This document shows, piece by piece, positions 20,237-29,936 of a stretch of 64,000 bases of DNA. The stretch lies in contig NZ_LAJE02000285.1 of the NCBI RefSeq assembly GCF_000970465.2, forward strand, positions 62,001-126,000, written 5' to 3'. A program made the translations under genes and the position numbers. The notes below the pieces were generated by a model, which had not been told where the DNA came from, did not search any database, and was given only the letters and a program-made list of their open reading frames with translations. This DNA is from Devosia insulae DS-56 (GTDB lineage Bacteria > Pseudomonadota > Alphaproteobacteria > Rhizobiales > Devosiaceae). Each line of letters starts with the position of its first letter. Position 1 is the first letter of the stretch.

Positions 20237-20246
20237 CGGATCCGCC

Positions 20247-21257
20247 TCATGCCGCGTAGATGTCGGTCCAGAGCTCCGACGCCGCCGGCTCCGGATCGGA
20301 GGTGGCGAAATCGGCGGCCTCGGTGACGATGGCGCGGATCTCGGTCTCGAGTTCCTTGAGGCTCTCCTCGGTGCCGTAGCGCTTCTCGAGGATACGCTGC
20401 TTCACCTGCTCGATTGGATCGTGCTCGGCACGCATGGTCGAGACTTCGTCCTTCGAACGGTATTTCGCCGGGTCGGACATCGAGTGGCCTCGATAGCGAT
20501 AGGTCAGCATCTCGAGGATGTAGGGGCCCTTCCCCGACCGCGCATGCTCGATGGCGCGCTTGGCGGCGTCATAGGTCATGCGGACATCCATGCCGTCGAC
20601 CTGTTCGCCCTCGATGCCGAAGGAGATGCCACGCTTCGAAAAGTCCGGCTGGCCGGAGGCACGCTCGACCGAGGTGCCCATGCCGTAGCGGTTGTTCTCG
20701 ACGATGTAGACGGCCGGCAGGTTCCAGAGCTTGGCCATATTGAAGCTCTCGTAGACCTGGCCCTGGTTGGCCGCGCCGTCGCCGAAATAGGAGATCGAAA
20801 CGGTGTTGTCGCCGCGATACTTGCTGGCAAACGCCAGGCCGGTGCCGAGCGACACCTGGGCGCCGACAATGCCGTTGCCGCCATAGAAGCGGTGCTCGTT
20901 GGAGAACATGTGCATCGAGCCGCCCTTGCCCTTCGACAGGCCGCCCTGGCGGCCGGTCAGCTCGGCCATCACGCCCTTGGGGTCGAGGCCCATGACCAGC
21001 ATGTGGCCATGGTCGCGATAGCCGGTGATCTGCGCATCCTTGCCCTTCTGCGAGGCCATGGTGACGCCGGTGACCACGGCTTCCTGGCCGATATAGAGGT
21101 GGCAGAAGCCGCCGATCAGGCCCATGCCGTACATCTGGCCGGCCTTCTCCTCGAAGCGGCGGATCAGCAGCATTTCGCGGTAGGCGGCGAGTTCCTGTTC
21201 CTTGCTGAGTTCGGGGACATTGGACTTGGCCGTTTTGGCCACCGCTTTACGCGCCAT
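20247..21257 (-). CDS. pdhA: Pyruvate dehydrogenase E1 alpha
   Basis: Thiamine-diphosphate subunit decarboxylating pyruvate. 336 residues from ATG 21257, chosen because GGAG lies 9 bases upstream; an earlier in-frame start at 21290 adds 11 residues without a ribosome site. The TPP/Mg motif is FGDGAANQGQ...IVENN; SKGKGGSMHMF and the phosphorylation-loop region YRYRGHSMSDPAKYR are typical of E1-alpha. First gene of the pdh string (pdhA, membrane protein, pdhB, deaminase, pdhC); the promoter should lie between 21258 and 21384 but was not resolved. Confidence 0.97.
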   Translation of the reverse strand: MARKAVAKTAKSNVPELSKEQELAAYREMLLIRRFEEKAGQMYGMGLIGGFCHLYIGQEAVVTGVTMASQKGKDAQITGYRDHGHMLVMGLDPKGVMAELTGRQGGLSKGKGGSMHMFSNEHRFYGGNGIVGAQVSLGTGLAFASKYRGDNTVSISYFGDGAANQGQVYESFNMAKLWNLPAVYIVENNRYGMGTSVERASGQPDFSKRGISFGIEGEQVDGMDVRMTYDAAKRAIEHARSGKGPYILEMLTYRYRGHSMSDPAKYRSKDEVSTMRAEHDPIEQVKQRILEKRYGTEESLKELETEIRAIVTEAADFATSDPEPAASELWTDIYAA

Positions 21258-21384
21258 GGGCGAGAGCTCCGGAATATGGATAAGCCGCATCGATGTCGCA
21301 CGGCACAGGAGCCGCGAACCGCTGGAGCTTAGCGCAATAATGTGACGGAGGCGAATCCGCGCGGCGTGTGAAGAAACGGCGCTA

Positions 21385-21780
21385 TCAGTCTATGCCGTCT
21401 TCGATAATTCCGCTTAACTGATCTGTGGTTGATGCAGTATCTGAACTGGAAAGCGGTTTACCGTTGGCCGGGTTGACCATCACCACGATGTCATCGGCCT
21501 GCGCCATCGAGAGCAGCGCCCTCGCCCGCTCCGAGACCAGGTCCGGATCCATCCGCGTGGTCTGGAACAGCTCGATCCGGTGGCGGAACGAGTCGATCTC
21601 GGCCTGCAGCGCGCCGGACTTGGCGCCCAGCTCATCGATCTCGGCCTCGAGCACATCCTGGCTCTCGATGCCGAACTGCCCGGTAACGACACTGTAGCCG
21701 AGATAGCCCTGGAAGGCGATGAGCCCCAGACCGAGGACGACATGGCGCCAGAAGGCAGGGCGTTTCAAACGGGTGGGCAT
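21385..21780 (-). CDS. ftsB: Septum formation initiator FtsB/DivIC family
   Basis: Small bitopic division protein, 131 residues from ATG 21780. A basic N-terminus is followed by one membrane helix (VVLGLGLIAFQGYLGYSVV). A coiled coil comes next (LEAEIDELGAKSGALQAEID), with the FtsB-like end MDPDLVSERARALLSMAQAD. It would bridge FtsL and FtsQ at the septum. An in-frame start at 21822 adds 14 basic residues and cannot be excluded. Its place between eno and pdhA is conserved in alphaproteobacteria. Confidence 0.88.
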   Translation of the reverse strand: MPTRLKRPAFWRHVVLGLGLIAFQGYLGYSVVTGQFGIESQDVLEAEIDELGAKSGALQAEIDSFRHRIELFQTTRMDPDLVSERARALLSMAQADDIVVMVNPANGKPLSSSDTASTTDQLSGIIEDGID

Positions 21781-21868
21781 GGACGAGCTTCGCCTGGTTC
21801 TCTTGCGATCCTTATAGTTCACCGGGGCTTAACGGGTGGTTGCGGGTGAGCCGGACTGATAGAGACGG

Positions 21869-21982
21869 CCCCCTCCCGGCCTCCCCCATAAAGGGGGAGG
21901 TGCTCCGCCGGTGTGCCTGGCACGATCGAAGAAAGAGCCCCGACTCTTCACCTCCCCCTTTATGGGGGAGGCCGGGAGGGGG
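21869..21982. repeat. Long palindrome with 34 base perfect arms
   Basis: Arms at 21869-21902 and 21949-21982 are exact reverse complements, with a 46 base centre. Each arm contains a smaller hairpin (CCTCCCC-cataaa-GGGGGAGG). The build is like the element at 11161-11319 but the sequence differs, so it is a second palindrome family. It lies in the gap between ftsB and the nucleotidyltransferase gene, both on the minus strand. Confidence 0.85.
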
Positions 21983-22003
21983 TCGTCTGCCGGCAGTCAG
22001 CCC

Positions 22004-22609
22004 CTACCAGGCTTCGACCACAATCTCCGGCCACACCGACCTCGCCCGCTCAGCCTTCTTCTCGTGCGTGGCGCGATTGTTCATCCGCCGGTTCGGTACG
22101 ATGCGGAAGCTGAACAGGTCGTCGAGGCCGAATGGGGTATAGAGCTCGATCTCCCCTGCCCCATCCAGACGGGCACCGACCGCATGGGTGAGCGAGGCAA
22201 AGCGGTCGATGGCTTCGCGCGACGAGCTTAGCGCCGGATAGGCTTCGCCGAAGCGTTGGGGGTACCAGAGGTGCACCCGCGCCTGGTTGCGCAGCTGCAC
22301 CGGCAGCGGCAGGCCGGCAAAGACCTGATCGGCGCGCTTGATGGCGCGATCCTCCGCCTCGTAGCTCAGGTCCGTGGCGTCGAAGTAGAACAGGTCGATG
22401 TCGTTGATGCCGGTCAGCGGTGGCCGCCCGGTCAGGTGGTTCCAAACCGCATTGTAGATGGCGCCGGAGACCAGCCAGGTATCGGGCAGATCCAGGGCCG
22501 GCAGACGCTCCAGCACATCGATCAGCAGCGGCGTGGAGCGGACGATGTCGCAGAGGGCTGCGGCCTGGGTCGCGGCGGGTAGGCCGGCAAATCGGAGGTG
22601 GTTGGTCAT
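22004..22609 (-). CDS. Nucleotidyltransferase-family protein (NTP_transf_6 type)
   Basis: 201-residue protein with the nucleotidyltransferase-like core LVSGAIYNAVWNHLTG followed by GINDIDLFYFDATDLS, in which IDLFYF gives the metal-binding acidic residues. C-terminal IELYTPFGLDDLFSFRIVPN is typical of this bacterial family (formerly DUF925). The substrate is unknown. ATG 22609 is preferred; a GTG sits one codon upstream. There is no Shine-Dalgarno sequence: the start codon directly follows a 14 bp hairpin (22610-22644), so translation may be weak or structured. Confidence 0.82.
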   Translation of the reverse strand: MTNHLRFAGLPAATQAAALCDIVRSTPLLIDVLERLPALDLPDTWLVSGAIYNAVWNHLTGRPPLTGINDIDLFYFDATDLSYEAEDRAIKRADQVFAGLPLPVQLRNQARVHLWYPQRFGEAYPALSSSREAIDRFASLTHAVGARLDGAGEIELYTPFGLDDLFSFRIVPNRRMNNRATHEKKAERARSVWPEIVVEAW

Positions 22610-22644
22610 CACGCGACGGTAGCCGATTCAGCTACCGCCGCGTG
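22610..22644 (-). terminator. Hairpin between eno and the nucleotidyltransferase gene
   Basis: 14 bp stem with one G-U pair and a 7 base loop (CACGCGGCGGTAGC ... GCTACCGTCGCGTG on the minus strand). It begins 14 bases after the eno stop and ends exactly at the next start codon. No T-run follows, so it is either a Rho-assisted 3' stabiliser for eno or a cover for the downstream start. Confidence 0.55.
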
Positions 22645-22657
22645 TCAGGGTTTTGGA

Positions 22658-23974
<1,317 letters not shown>

Positions 23975-24035
23975 TTAGAGAAGGGACATGACACAGTGAA
24001 GGGGGACCGGGAGAAAATTTCGCATCCCCCTGCCC

Positions 24036-24443
24036 TCAGGCTTCGGCCGCGCGGCGGGTAGCGACGAAGGCTGGCCCGTTCGGCAGGCGGTCGGTGGTCG
24101 GGCTCGTGTCGTCCAGCACGCGCCAGAACGGCGTGATGGCTTCGACCGGCATGCCCGCAGCGTAGGCCTCGAGGGCAGCTTCGGCGACGGTGCGGAGGTG
24201 GTAGCCGGTATAGATCGGACAGGTCACCTCGGCATGGTGACGCTCCGCCAGCGCGCGCCGCATCGCCTTGGTGTCGACGGTTTGGCCGGGCGGGATGGCC
24301 GACATGAAGTCGGCGATCATCCGCGCGGTGGGCACCAGCATGATCTGGCCGGCGCGCATGCCGGCGATGCTGATCGGGGCTGGTTTCACCACCGGCTCGG
24401 CCGGAGCGTTGAGCTTTTCGGTCCAGGACTTGCCCATCTTCAC
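24036..24443 (-). CDS. MGMT-like (alkyltransferase-like) family protein
   Basis: 135 residues resembling the small family annotated as MGMT-like: SWTEKLN start, VPTARMIADFMSAIPPGQTV, CPIYTGYHLRTVAEAALEA and ITPFWRVL. The region aligns loosely with the DNA-binding helix-turn-helix of alkylguanine transferases, with ITPFWRVL where those have PCHRV, so the reactive cysteine is missing. Function unknown; possibly alkyl-lesion sensing. The GTG start at 24443 overlaps the AraC regulator stop by four bases; ATG 24437 is an alternative. Confidence 0.65.
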   Translation of the reverse strand: MKMGKSWTEKLNAPAEPVVKPAPISIAGMRAGQIMLVPTARMIADFMSAIPPGQTVDTKAMRRALAERHHAEVTCPIYTGYHLRTVAEAALEAYAAGMPVEAITPFWRVLDDTSPTTDRLPNGPAFVATRRAAEA

Positions 24444-25267
24444 ACCAGCGGCAGGTAGAGGATGGTCAGCAGTTCGGACGGCGCGGTGTCGCGCGGGCTG
24501 TTGAGGTACTCCTCCAGCACCGGCGCATCGGCAATGTCACGGCCCGATTGCGGCAGCCAGGTGCCGAACAGCCAGTTGTACTCGGCGCGCATGTCGGCAT
24601 AGGGCCCCTTGTGACGGAGCACGGCATAGTCCCCGGCGCGGGTCGCGCTGACCGGCAGACCCGCCGATGGAGAGCTGATGGTCGCGGCCGCCGCGGAGCG
24701 GAGTTCGTCCACCGGCACTGCGCTCGGATCATCGCCATAGACACCGAACATGCGGGTGTTCTGGTCGATCAGGCCAGCCGCGCCGAGGCGGCCGAACAGC
24801 CGGTCGAAGGCCATGCCGATATTCATGTAGTCGCCAAGATGCGGCTCAGTGGCGATGGTCATCGCCGGCAGGTGGCGGATCTCGACGGCGTAGTGCGGCG
24901 TCGGCGCGCCGTTCTGCGCCGGGTTGAATGCGGTGTGACTGCCTTCGCGACGATAACGGGCCGGCGGCATGCCATAGGCCTCGGCGAAGATGCGGGTGAA
25001 GGACTGCAGGTTGTCGTAGCCGGAACGCCTGGCTATCGCCTCGACCGGCGCGTCGGAGTTGGCGAGCTCGTTGGCGGCCCGCATCAGGCGGAGGCGGCGA
25101 ACCGCGGCTGCCGCGGTCTCGCCGCGCATCGCCGAATAGACGCGATGCCAGTGCCAGGGCGACATCGCCGCGACATCGGCGAGGCGCCCGAGGTCGAGCG
25201 GCTGATCGAGATGCTCGTAAATGTAGGCGGTAACGCGGTTGATGCGGTCTTCGTAGCTGTGGGTCAT
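24440..25267 (-). CDS. AraC-family regulator with GyrI-like effector domain
   Basis: Transcription regulator with the helix-turn-helix at the N-terminus: residues 1-105 hold two HTH motifs (LGRLADVAAMSPWHWHRVYS and VEAIARRSGYDNLQSFTRIF). The C-terminal half is a GyrI/SOUL-like small-molecule binding domain (VEIRHLPAMTIATEPHLGDY ... AVLRHKGPYADM). This Rob/SoxS-plus-GyrI layout usually senses drugs or toxic compounds. ATG 25267 has GAGG seven bases upstream. It overlaps the MGMT-like gene by four bases, forming a pair. Confidence 0.9.
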   Translation of the reverse strand: MTHSYEDRINRVTAYIYEHLDQPLDLGRLADVAAMSPWHWHRVYSAMRGETAAAAVRRLRLMRAANELANSDAPVEAIARRSGYDNLQSFTRIFAEAYGMPPARYRREGSHTAFNPAQNGAPTPHYAVEIRHLPAMTIATEPHLGDYMNIGMAFDRLFGRLGAAGLIDQNTRMFGVYGDDPSAVPVDELRSAAAATISSPSAGLPVSATRAGDYAVLRHKGPYADMRAEYNWLFGTWLPQSGRDIADAPVLEEYLNSPRDTAPSELLTILYLPLV

Positions 25268-25312
25268 GGGCTTACCTCGTGATGCGCGATGGTGTGCCAT
25301 GAGCCGATTTCA

Positions 25313-26278
25313 CTAGTCTTGCGGACCTTGGACCTTGGCGTTGTCGACCAGCCAGCTGACCGCCTCCTGCACCGCTTCCAGCGAGGAATAGCGCGGGGCG
25401 AAACCGAGCAGGCGCTTTGCCTTCTCCATCGAATGACTGGGGCTGCGCACGATGTGCTCCCAGGTGGCGTTGGCTTCGTCGGCGTCCTGCCCGGCCTTCC
25501 ACTGCTCGAACGGCAGGTAGCTCAGCTTGGGCTCGTGACCGAACCAGCGGTACATCGCTTCGGCGTAGCCGCGCAGGTTGATGGCCTGCGGCGAGACGGC
25601 GTTGAAGGCCTCGCCGATGGCGGTCGAGCGGTTGGCGATGATCGCCATGATCAGCCGCGCCAGGTCGTCGGCATGCACGTGGTGGACGGTTTCGAGCCCG
25701 AAGTTCGGCAGCACCAGTTCCTCGCCGCGGGCAATCTGCGAGAACACCTCGGCATTGAAGTGCCCCGCCGGGTTCAGCGGCGCCCAGCCGGGGCCGACGA
25801 TATGGCCGGGACGAAACACGGTGGCCGGAAAGCCGTGGCGACGCGCCTCGTCAAGCAGGTAGCTCTCGATCGCCGCCTTCTGCGTGCCGTATTCGCCGAA
25901 GGGGTTGCGCGGCTGGTCTTCGGTGGCGGGTACGGCAGTGTTGTGGCCATAGACCCAGATTGTGCCGCAGTGGATGAAGTGTTGCACCTTGCCGCGCAGC
26001 GCTTCGACCAGTTGCTGGGCGCGCGGCAGCACAAAGCAGATCATGTCGACGACGATGTCGGCCTCGAGCGCCGCGATGGCGGTGCCGAAGCTGCCCTCGT
26101 GCTCGGCGGCGTCGCGATCGATGAGGACCGTCTCCACCCTGCCCCAGGCGGCATTGGGCGTATACGGCTTGCGGTGCCCGCGGGTGACGTTGATGACGTG
26201 ATGACCGGCCTCGACCAGCCGGGGCACGAGGTAAGTGCCGACATGGCCGCTGCCTCCAATGATAACTACCTTGGCCAT
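25313..26278 (-). CDS. NAD-dependent epimerase/dehydratase family protein
   Basis: Extended short-chain dehydrogenase, 321 residues. N-terminal Rossmann motif IIGGSGHVGTYLVPRLVEAG and active-site pair in YGTQKAAIESYL (YxxxK), preceded by HCGTIWVYGH. The later FRPGHIVGPGW is typical of sugar-nucleotide-type epimerases. Substrate unknown. ATG 26278 follows a strong GGAGGG; the frame runs upstream to 26332 without a better site. Same strand as the AraC gene, 45 bases away. Confidence 0.87.
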   Translation of the reverse strand: MAKVVIIGGSGHVGTYLVPRLVEAGHHVINVTRGHRKPYTPNAAWGRVETVLIDRDAAEHEGSFGTAIAALEADIVVDMICFVLPRAQQLVEALRGKVQHFIHCGTIWVYGHNTAVPATEDQPRNPFGEYGTQKAAIESYLLDEARRHGFPATVFRPGHIVGPGWAPLNPAGHFNAEVFSQIARGEELVLPNFGLETVHHVHADDLARLIMAIIANRSTAIGEAFNAVSPQAINLRGYAEAMYRWFGHEPKLSYLPFEQWKAGQDADEANATWEHIVRSPSHSMEKAKRLLGFAPRYSSLEAVQEAVSWLVDNAKVQGPQD

Positions 26279-26516
26279 GACGCTGTCCCTCCACGAACGA
26301 AAGGCGGTGCACTGGCACCGCCCTTCACACATTCTAGCCGCAGCGCAGCGGCGGAGGAAAGTCGCTTACTGCAGCAGCTCGGCATTGGCGTCGATGGCCG
26401 CGAGACGCGCTGCAGGCGATCCGCAGCGCCACCGATCTGACCTCTCGCCTCGTCCGGCCGGATACAGTATAAGCCGCGTCCCCCGGAACCGGGGTTACTG
26501 AACATTGGGGGTGAAA

Positions 26517-27065
26517 ATGGACGTGCTGCCACTCTCGGCGCTTGGCGAACGCATCATGATCTGCGGGCCGTCGAACTCCGGCAAGTCGACGCTCGCTGTC
26601 GCGCTGGCAAACAAGATCGGCGCCGAACCATTCCACGTCGACCTGTTCCGGCACCTGCCCAACACCAATTGGGAACAGCGGCCGGACGAGGAGTTTCACG
26701 CGCTGCATGACGCCGCGATCCTCAGGGAGCGCTGGGTAATGGACGGCAACTACTCGAGCCTGATGCCGCAGCGCTTTGCTCGCGCCACGGGCGTCATCCT
26801 GCTCTACGACAGCCACTGGGCGAACTTCCGGCGCTACCTGTGGCGCACGCTGTTTCAGAAAGACCGCGTCGGAGCCCTGGCCGGCAATCAGGACAGCCTG
26901 AAGTGGGAGATGATTCGCTGGATACTCGTTGTCCAGCCGACCCGCCGCGAGCGCGATCGAACCCGCGTCCGCGCCGCAGGGCTGCCGCTGGTCGAGGTGA
27001 ACTCGATGGAGGAGCTGAAGCGGCTCTATGCCGAGTGGGGTCTCACTCGCCAACTCTCAGTGTGA
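26517..27065 (+). CDS. P-loop kinase-like ATPase (AAA/topology-modulation type)
   Basis: 182 residues resembling small adenylate-kinase-like P-loop proteins often annotated as topology modulation or AAA family ATPase. Walker A is CGPSNSGKSTLAVALA near residue 17; VDLFRHLPNTNW and ERWVMDGNYSSLMPQRFARA match the family. Substrate unknown. ATG 26517 has GGGGGTGA just upstream; a TTG at 26505 is in frame. One of few plus-strand genes here; its last nine bases overlap the 3' end of convergent dld. Confidence 0.85.
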   Translation: MDVLPLSALGERIMICGPSNSGKSTLAVALANKIGAEPFHVDLFRHLPNTNWEQRPDEEFHALHDAAILRERWVMDGNYSSLMPQRFARATGVILLYDSHWANFRRYLWRTLFQKDRVGALAGNQDSLKWEMIRWILVVQPTRRERDRTRVRAAGLPLVEVNSMEELKRLYAEWGLTRQLSV

Positions 27066-28775
27066 GTGCTCGTGGTGGTGGTGATGATCGCCGGCGTAGT
27101 GCCGGTGCTTGGAGTCGTCGCCGATCCCGGGGTTGAAGCTGTTGGTCGGGTCGAGCGCCCGGAAGAACGCCTGCTGCTCCGGCTTTGACGCATAGACGTG
27201 GCCGACATTGTGCTCGGCGGGATATTGCGCGCCGCGCTGGTCGAGCACATCAAGCATGGCATCCTTCACCTCATGCGGGTCGGCACCCTTTGCCAGCACG
27301 TAGTCCTGGTGGAAGACGTGGCAGAGGAAGTGGCCGTAGTAGAGCTTTAGCTTGAGCTGGCTGTCGATTGCCGCCGGCAACTGCTCGTACCAATCGTAAT
27401 CGTTGCGGCGGAGCGCGATATCGAGCGCCAGCAGGCCGCCCGAAGTCTTCTCATGCATCAGCGCGTAGCGGATGGCAGCCCCGGCCGCAGCGAAGCGGTG
27501 AAGGAAGGCCTGTGCGCCCTCCTTGGGCGTGCACTTGAAGTAGGCGCCATTGGCCCCCTCGGCGAACACCCGGTCCAGCAGCGCTTCGGCTTCGGCGATG
27601 CCGTCGCCCGACATGCGCAGCATCAGGTGGTGCTCGTAGCGGTCGCGATAGTCGAGCAGGCGCTGCGGCAGGTGCTCGGGGAACAGGTGGCTCATGCCCT
27701 GCAGGATGCGGTCGGAGAGCTGCTTGGGCAGCAGCGGCAGCTTGTTGAGGGTGGCATCCACCCTGCCCTTCAGGTTGAAGAAGCTCGGCATCACCTCGGT
27801 GCCGAAGCGCTGGATGACGAGGAAGGTATCCTTACCGTGGCTGCGGGCGACGTCGAACATGTCGCGATGCATATATTCGCCGGCGACCGGCAAGGCGTTG
27901 AGGCTCAGCAGTTGGCGGCGCAGCCGGGTCAGCACCGCGACATCGTTGGTGCCGATATAGAACACCTGCTCGGCGCCCTGCTTCTCGAACGTATCGAGAC
28001 GGACCGCGAACACCGCGAGCTTGCCGGCGCTGCCGGAGGCCTCGTGCAGGCGTCGCGGGTCGGCGTTGAAGCGTGCGGCGGTCGGCTCATCGATCTGGCG
28101 CACCCGCTCGGCATACTCGCGGTCCGAGGCGAGGCCGACATTGTGCAGCACGTCTTCCGCGGCATAGCTGCCCGACTGCAGGCGGCCGAGGATCTCCTCG
28201 GGGGTGCTGCCAAGCTCGATGCCGAGGTGGTTGACCAGCTCCAGCCGGCCGTCGGCGCCGAGCTGGGCGAACAGCGACAGCTCGGTATAGGCCGGACCGC
28301 GGTGGACCAGCGAGCCGCCGGAATTGTTGCAGACGCCACCGACGATCGAAGCGCCGAGACAGGACGAACCGATCACCGAGTGCGGCAGCCGGCCGATCGG
28401 CTTCAGCAGCTTCTCCAGCTTGTCGAGCGTGCTGCCGGGGAAGCTGACGATCTGCTTGCCGCCGTCGAGCAGTTGGATATCGGCAAGGCGCAGCGTATTC
28501 ACCACGACGACCGGACGATCATAGTGGCCGCTGGGCGTCGAGCCCTCGGTGAGCCCGGTATTGGCGGCCTGCATGATGACGATGGCGTCGTGGCGAACCG
28601 TTGCCTCGAGCACCCGCCACAGCTCCAGGAGCGTGCCGGGCTTCGCCACGGCAACGGCATCCCCCTCGCCTGAACGGAAACCACGGCGGTAGCGCTCGGT
28701 GTTCCGATCGCCGGTGATGAGGTAGCGGCGCCCGACGGCGGCGCGGAGATCGTCGATCAGCTCTGTGGTGGGCAC
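27057..28775 (-). CDS. dld: Quinone-dependent D-lactate dehydrogenase Dld
   Basis: Peripheral membrane flavoenzyme oxidising D-lactate and feeding electrons to quinone. 572 residues, the same size as E. coli Dld. FAD-binding loop VIMQAANTGLTEGSTP and SSCLGASIVGGVCNNSGGSL are clear; the C-terminal Dld membrane-binding region includes LYYGHFLCHVFHQDYV. The last 18 residues are histidine-rich (HRHYAGDHHHHHEHSH), which I do not recall as standard. GTG start 28775 lies two bases after the dehydrogenase gene upstream, so the two are an operon. Confidence 0.94.
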   Translation of the reverse strand: MPTTELIDDLRAAVGRRYLITGDRNTERYRRGFRSGEGDAVAVAKPGTLLELWRVLEATVRHDAIVIMQAANTGLTEGSTPSGHYDRPVVVVNTLRLADIQLLDGGKQIVSFPGSTLDKLEKLLKPIGRLPHSVIGSSCLGASIVGGVCNNSGGSLVHRGPAYTELSLFAQLGADGRLELVNHLGIELGSTPEEILGRLQSGSYAAEDVLHNVGLASDREYAERVRQIDEPTAARFNADPRRLHEASGSAGKLAVFAVRLDTFEKQGAEQVFYIGTNDVAVLTRLRRQLLSLNALPVAGEYMHRDMFDVARSHGKDTFLVIQRFGTEVMPSFFNLKGRVDATLNKLPLLPKQLSDRILQGMSHLFPEHLPQRLLDYRDRYEHHLMLRMSGDGIAEAEALLDRVFAEGANGAYFKCTPKEGAQAFLHRFAAAGAAIRYALMHEKTSGGLLALDIALRRNDYDWYEQLPAAIDSQLKLKLYYGHFLCHVFHQDYVLAKGADPHEVKDAMLDVLDQRGAQYPAEHNVGHVYASKPEQQAFFRALDPTNSFNPGIGDDSKHRHYAGDHHHHHEHSH

Positions 28776-28776
28776 G

Positions 28777-29820
28777 TCACGTGGTCTTCTGTTTCACCAT
28801 TCCGAGGCGGATGACGCTGTCTGCGGTGGCGAGGATCGAATCCTTGGCGGAAATGAACTTGCGGCCCAGCAGTTTCTCACCTTTCGAACCGTCGAACACC
28901 TTCTCGTTGCCGATGTCGTTGATGATCTGGCGCGCCGGCCCGCCGAACGACGCGATCAACTTGATGATCCAGTCCGGCACGGTCTTGCTGGTGACGTTCC
29001 ATTCCGGATGCGCGGCGCGCAGGATATTGCCGACCTCAGGAAACGGCACATACTCCGCCGTCGCGAGATAGCGCTGGCCCACCGTCTCGGGCTTGTCGAG
29101 AGCGGCGAGGTGCAGCGCCGCCACATCGCGCACGTCGATGATCGAGAAGCCGTTGGAGGGCATGGCCGGCGTCGAGCCATTGAGCAGGCCCGAGACCAGC
29201 TGCAACGAGATGCTGGCGTCCTTGTCGAGCGCCGGCCCGATAATGGCGCCCGGATGGACAGTGGTGAGGCCGATGCCGTGCTGCTTCGCAAAATCCCAGG
29301 AGAACTGCTCCGCCTTGGTCTTGCCGATGCAGTAGGCCCAGGTCCAGCGCATGTTGTCGAGATTGGTGAAGTAGGTCTCGTCATAGACGCGGCGCCCGCT
29401 GGTCTGGCCGTGGCCGTAACCGACCGTGGCGATCGACGAGGTCATGATGATGCGCTTGATGCCGGCGTCGTTGGCGAAGCGGAAGACCCGCTGGGTGCCC
29501 TCGAGCGCCGGGCGGATGACGAGGCTCTGGTCCTTGGGCTCATCGGCACGGATGGCAGTGGCGATGTGCATGACGGTGGCGACGCCCTGCATCGCCGCGG
29601 CCCAGCCCTTGTCGTCGAGCAGATCCGCTTCCACCAGTTCGAGGCGGTCAAGCGGCCCCTGCCCCAGCTCGCCCAGCAGCGTCGCCCGAACCTCTTCGGA
29701 GCGCCCCAGCGAGCGCACCGTGCCGCGTACGCGGTGCCCTGCCCTCAGCAGCTCCAGCACCGTCCACTTGCCGACGAAACCGGTCGCGCCGGTGACGAGG
29801 ATGAGGCCCTGATCCGACAT
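28777..29820 (-). CDS. Dihydroflavonol-reductase-like NAD(P)-dependent aldehyde reductase
   Basis: 347-residue extended short-chain dehydrogenase. Cofactor motif LVTGATGFVGKWTVLELLRAG at the N-terminus, TSSIATVGYG before the active site, and the catalytic pair in YCIGKTKAEQFSW (YxxxK). HPGAIIGPALDKD follows, as in plant DFR-like and bacterial aldehyde reductases. Substrate unknown. It is the promoter-proximal gene of a pair with dld, so reduction or oxidation of a small hydroxy or aldehyde compound linked to lactate is plausible but inferred. Confidence 0.88.
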   Translation of the reverse strand: MSDQGLILVTGATGFVGKWTVLELLRAGHRVRGTVRSLGRSEEVRATLLGELGQGPLDRLELVEADLLDDKGWAAAMQGVATVMHIATAIRADEPKDQSLVIRPALEGTQRVFRFANDAGIKRIIMTSSIATVGYGHGQTSGRRVYDETYFTNLDNMRWTWAYCIGKTKAEQFSWDFAKQHGIGLTTVHPGAIIGPALDKDASISLQLVSGLLNGSTPAMPSNGFSIIDVRDVAALHLAALDKPETVGQRYLATAEYVPFPEVGNILRAAHPEWNVTSKTVPDWIIKLIASFGGPARQIINDIGNEKVFDGSKGEKLLGRKFISAKDSILATADSVIRLGMVKQKTT

Positions 29821-29879
29821 TCCACTCTCCCCAAATGAGTAACGCCATTACGGCGTGGATTACATTCCCCGGTCAAACG

Positions 29880-29912
29880 AAAAGGCGGCCCGGATGAACC
29901 GGACCGCCTTTT
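29880..29912 (-). terminator. Intrinsic terminator after rplQ
   Basis: On the minus strand AAAAGGCGGTCCGG-ttcat-CCGGGCCGCCTTTT, a stem of about 11 bp with one mismatch followed by a T-run. It starts 24 bases after the rplQ stop and closes the long ribosomal operon. The A-rich left side also allows some function for plus-strand transcription. Confidence 0.85.
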
Positions 29913-29936
29913 GAACTTCTAGCGATAACCTCGGGC

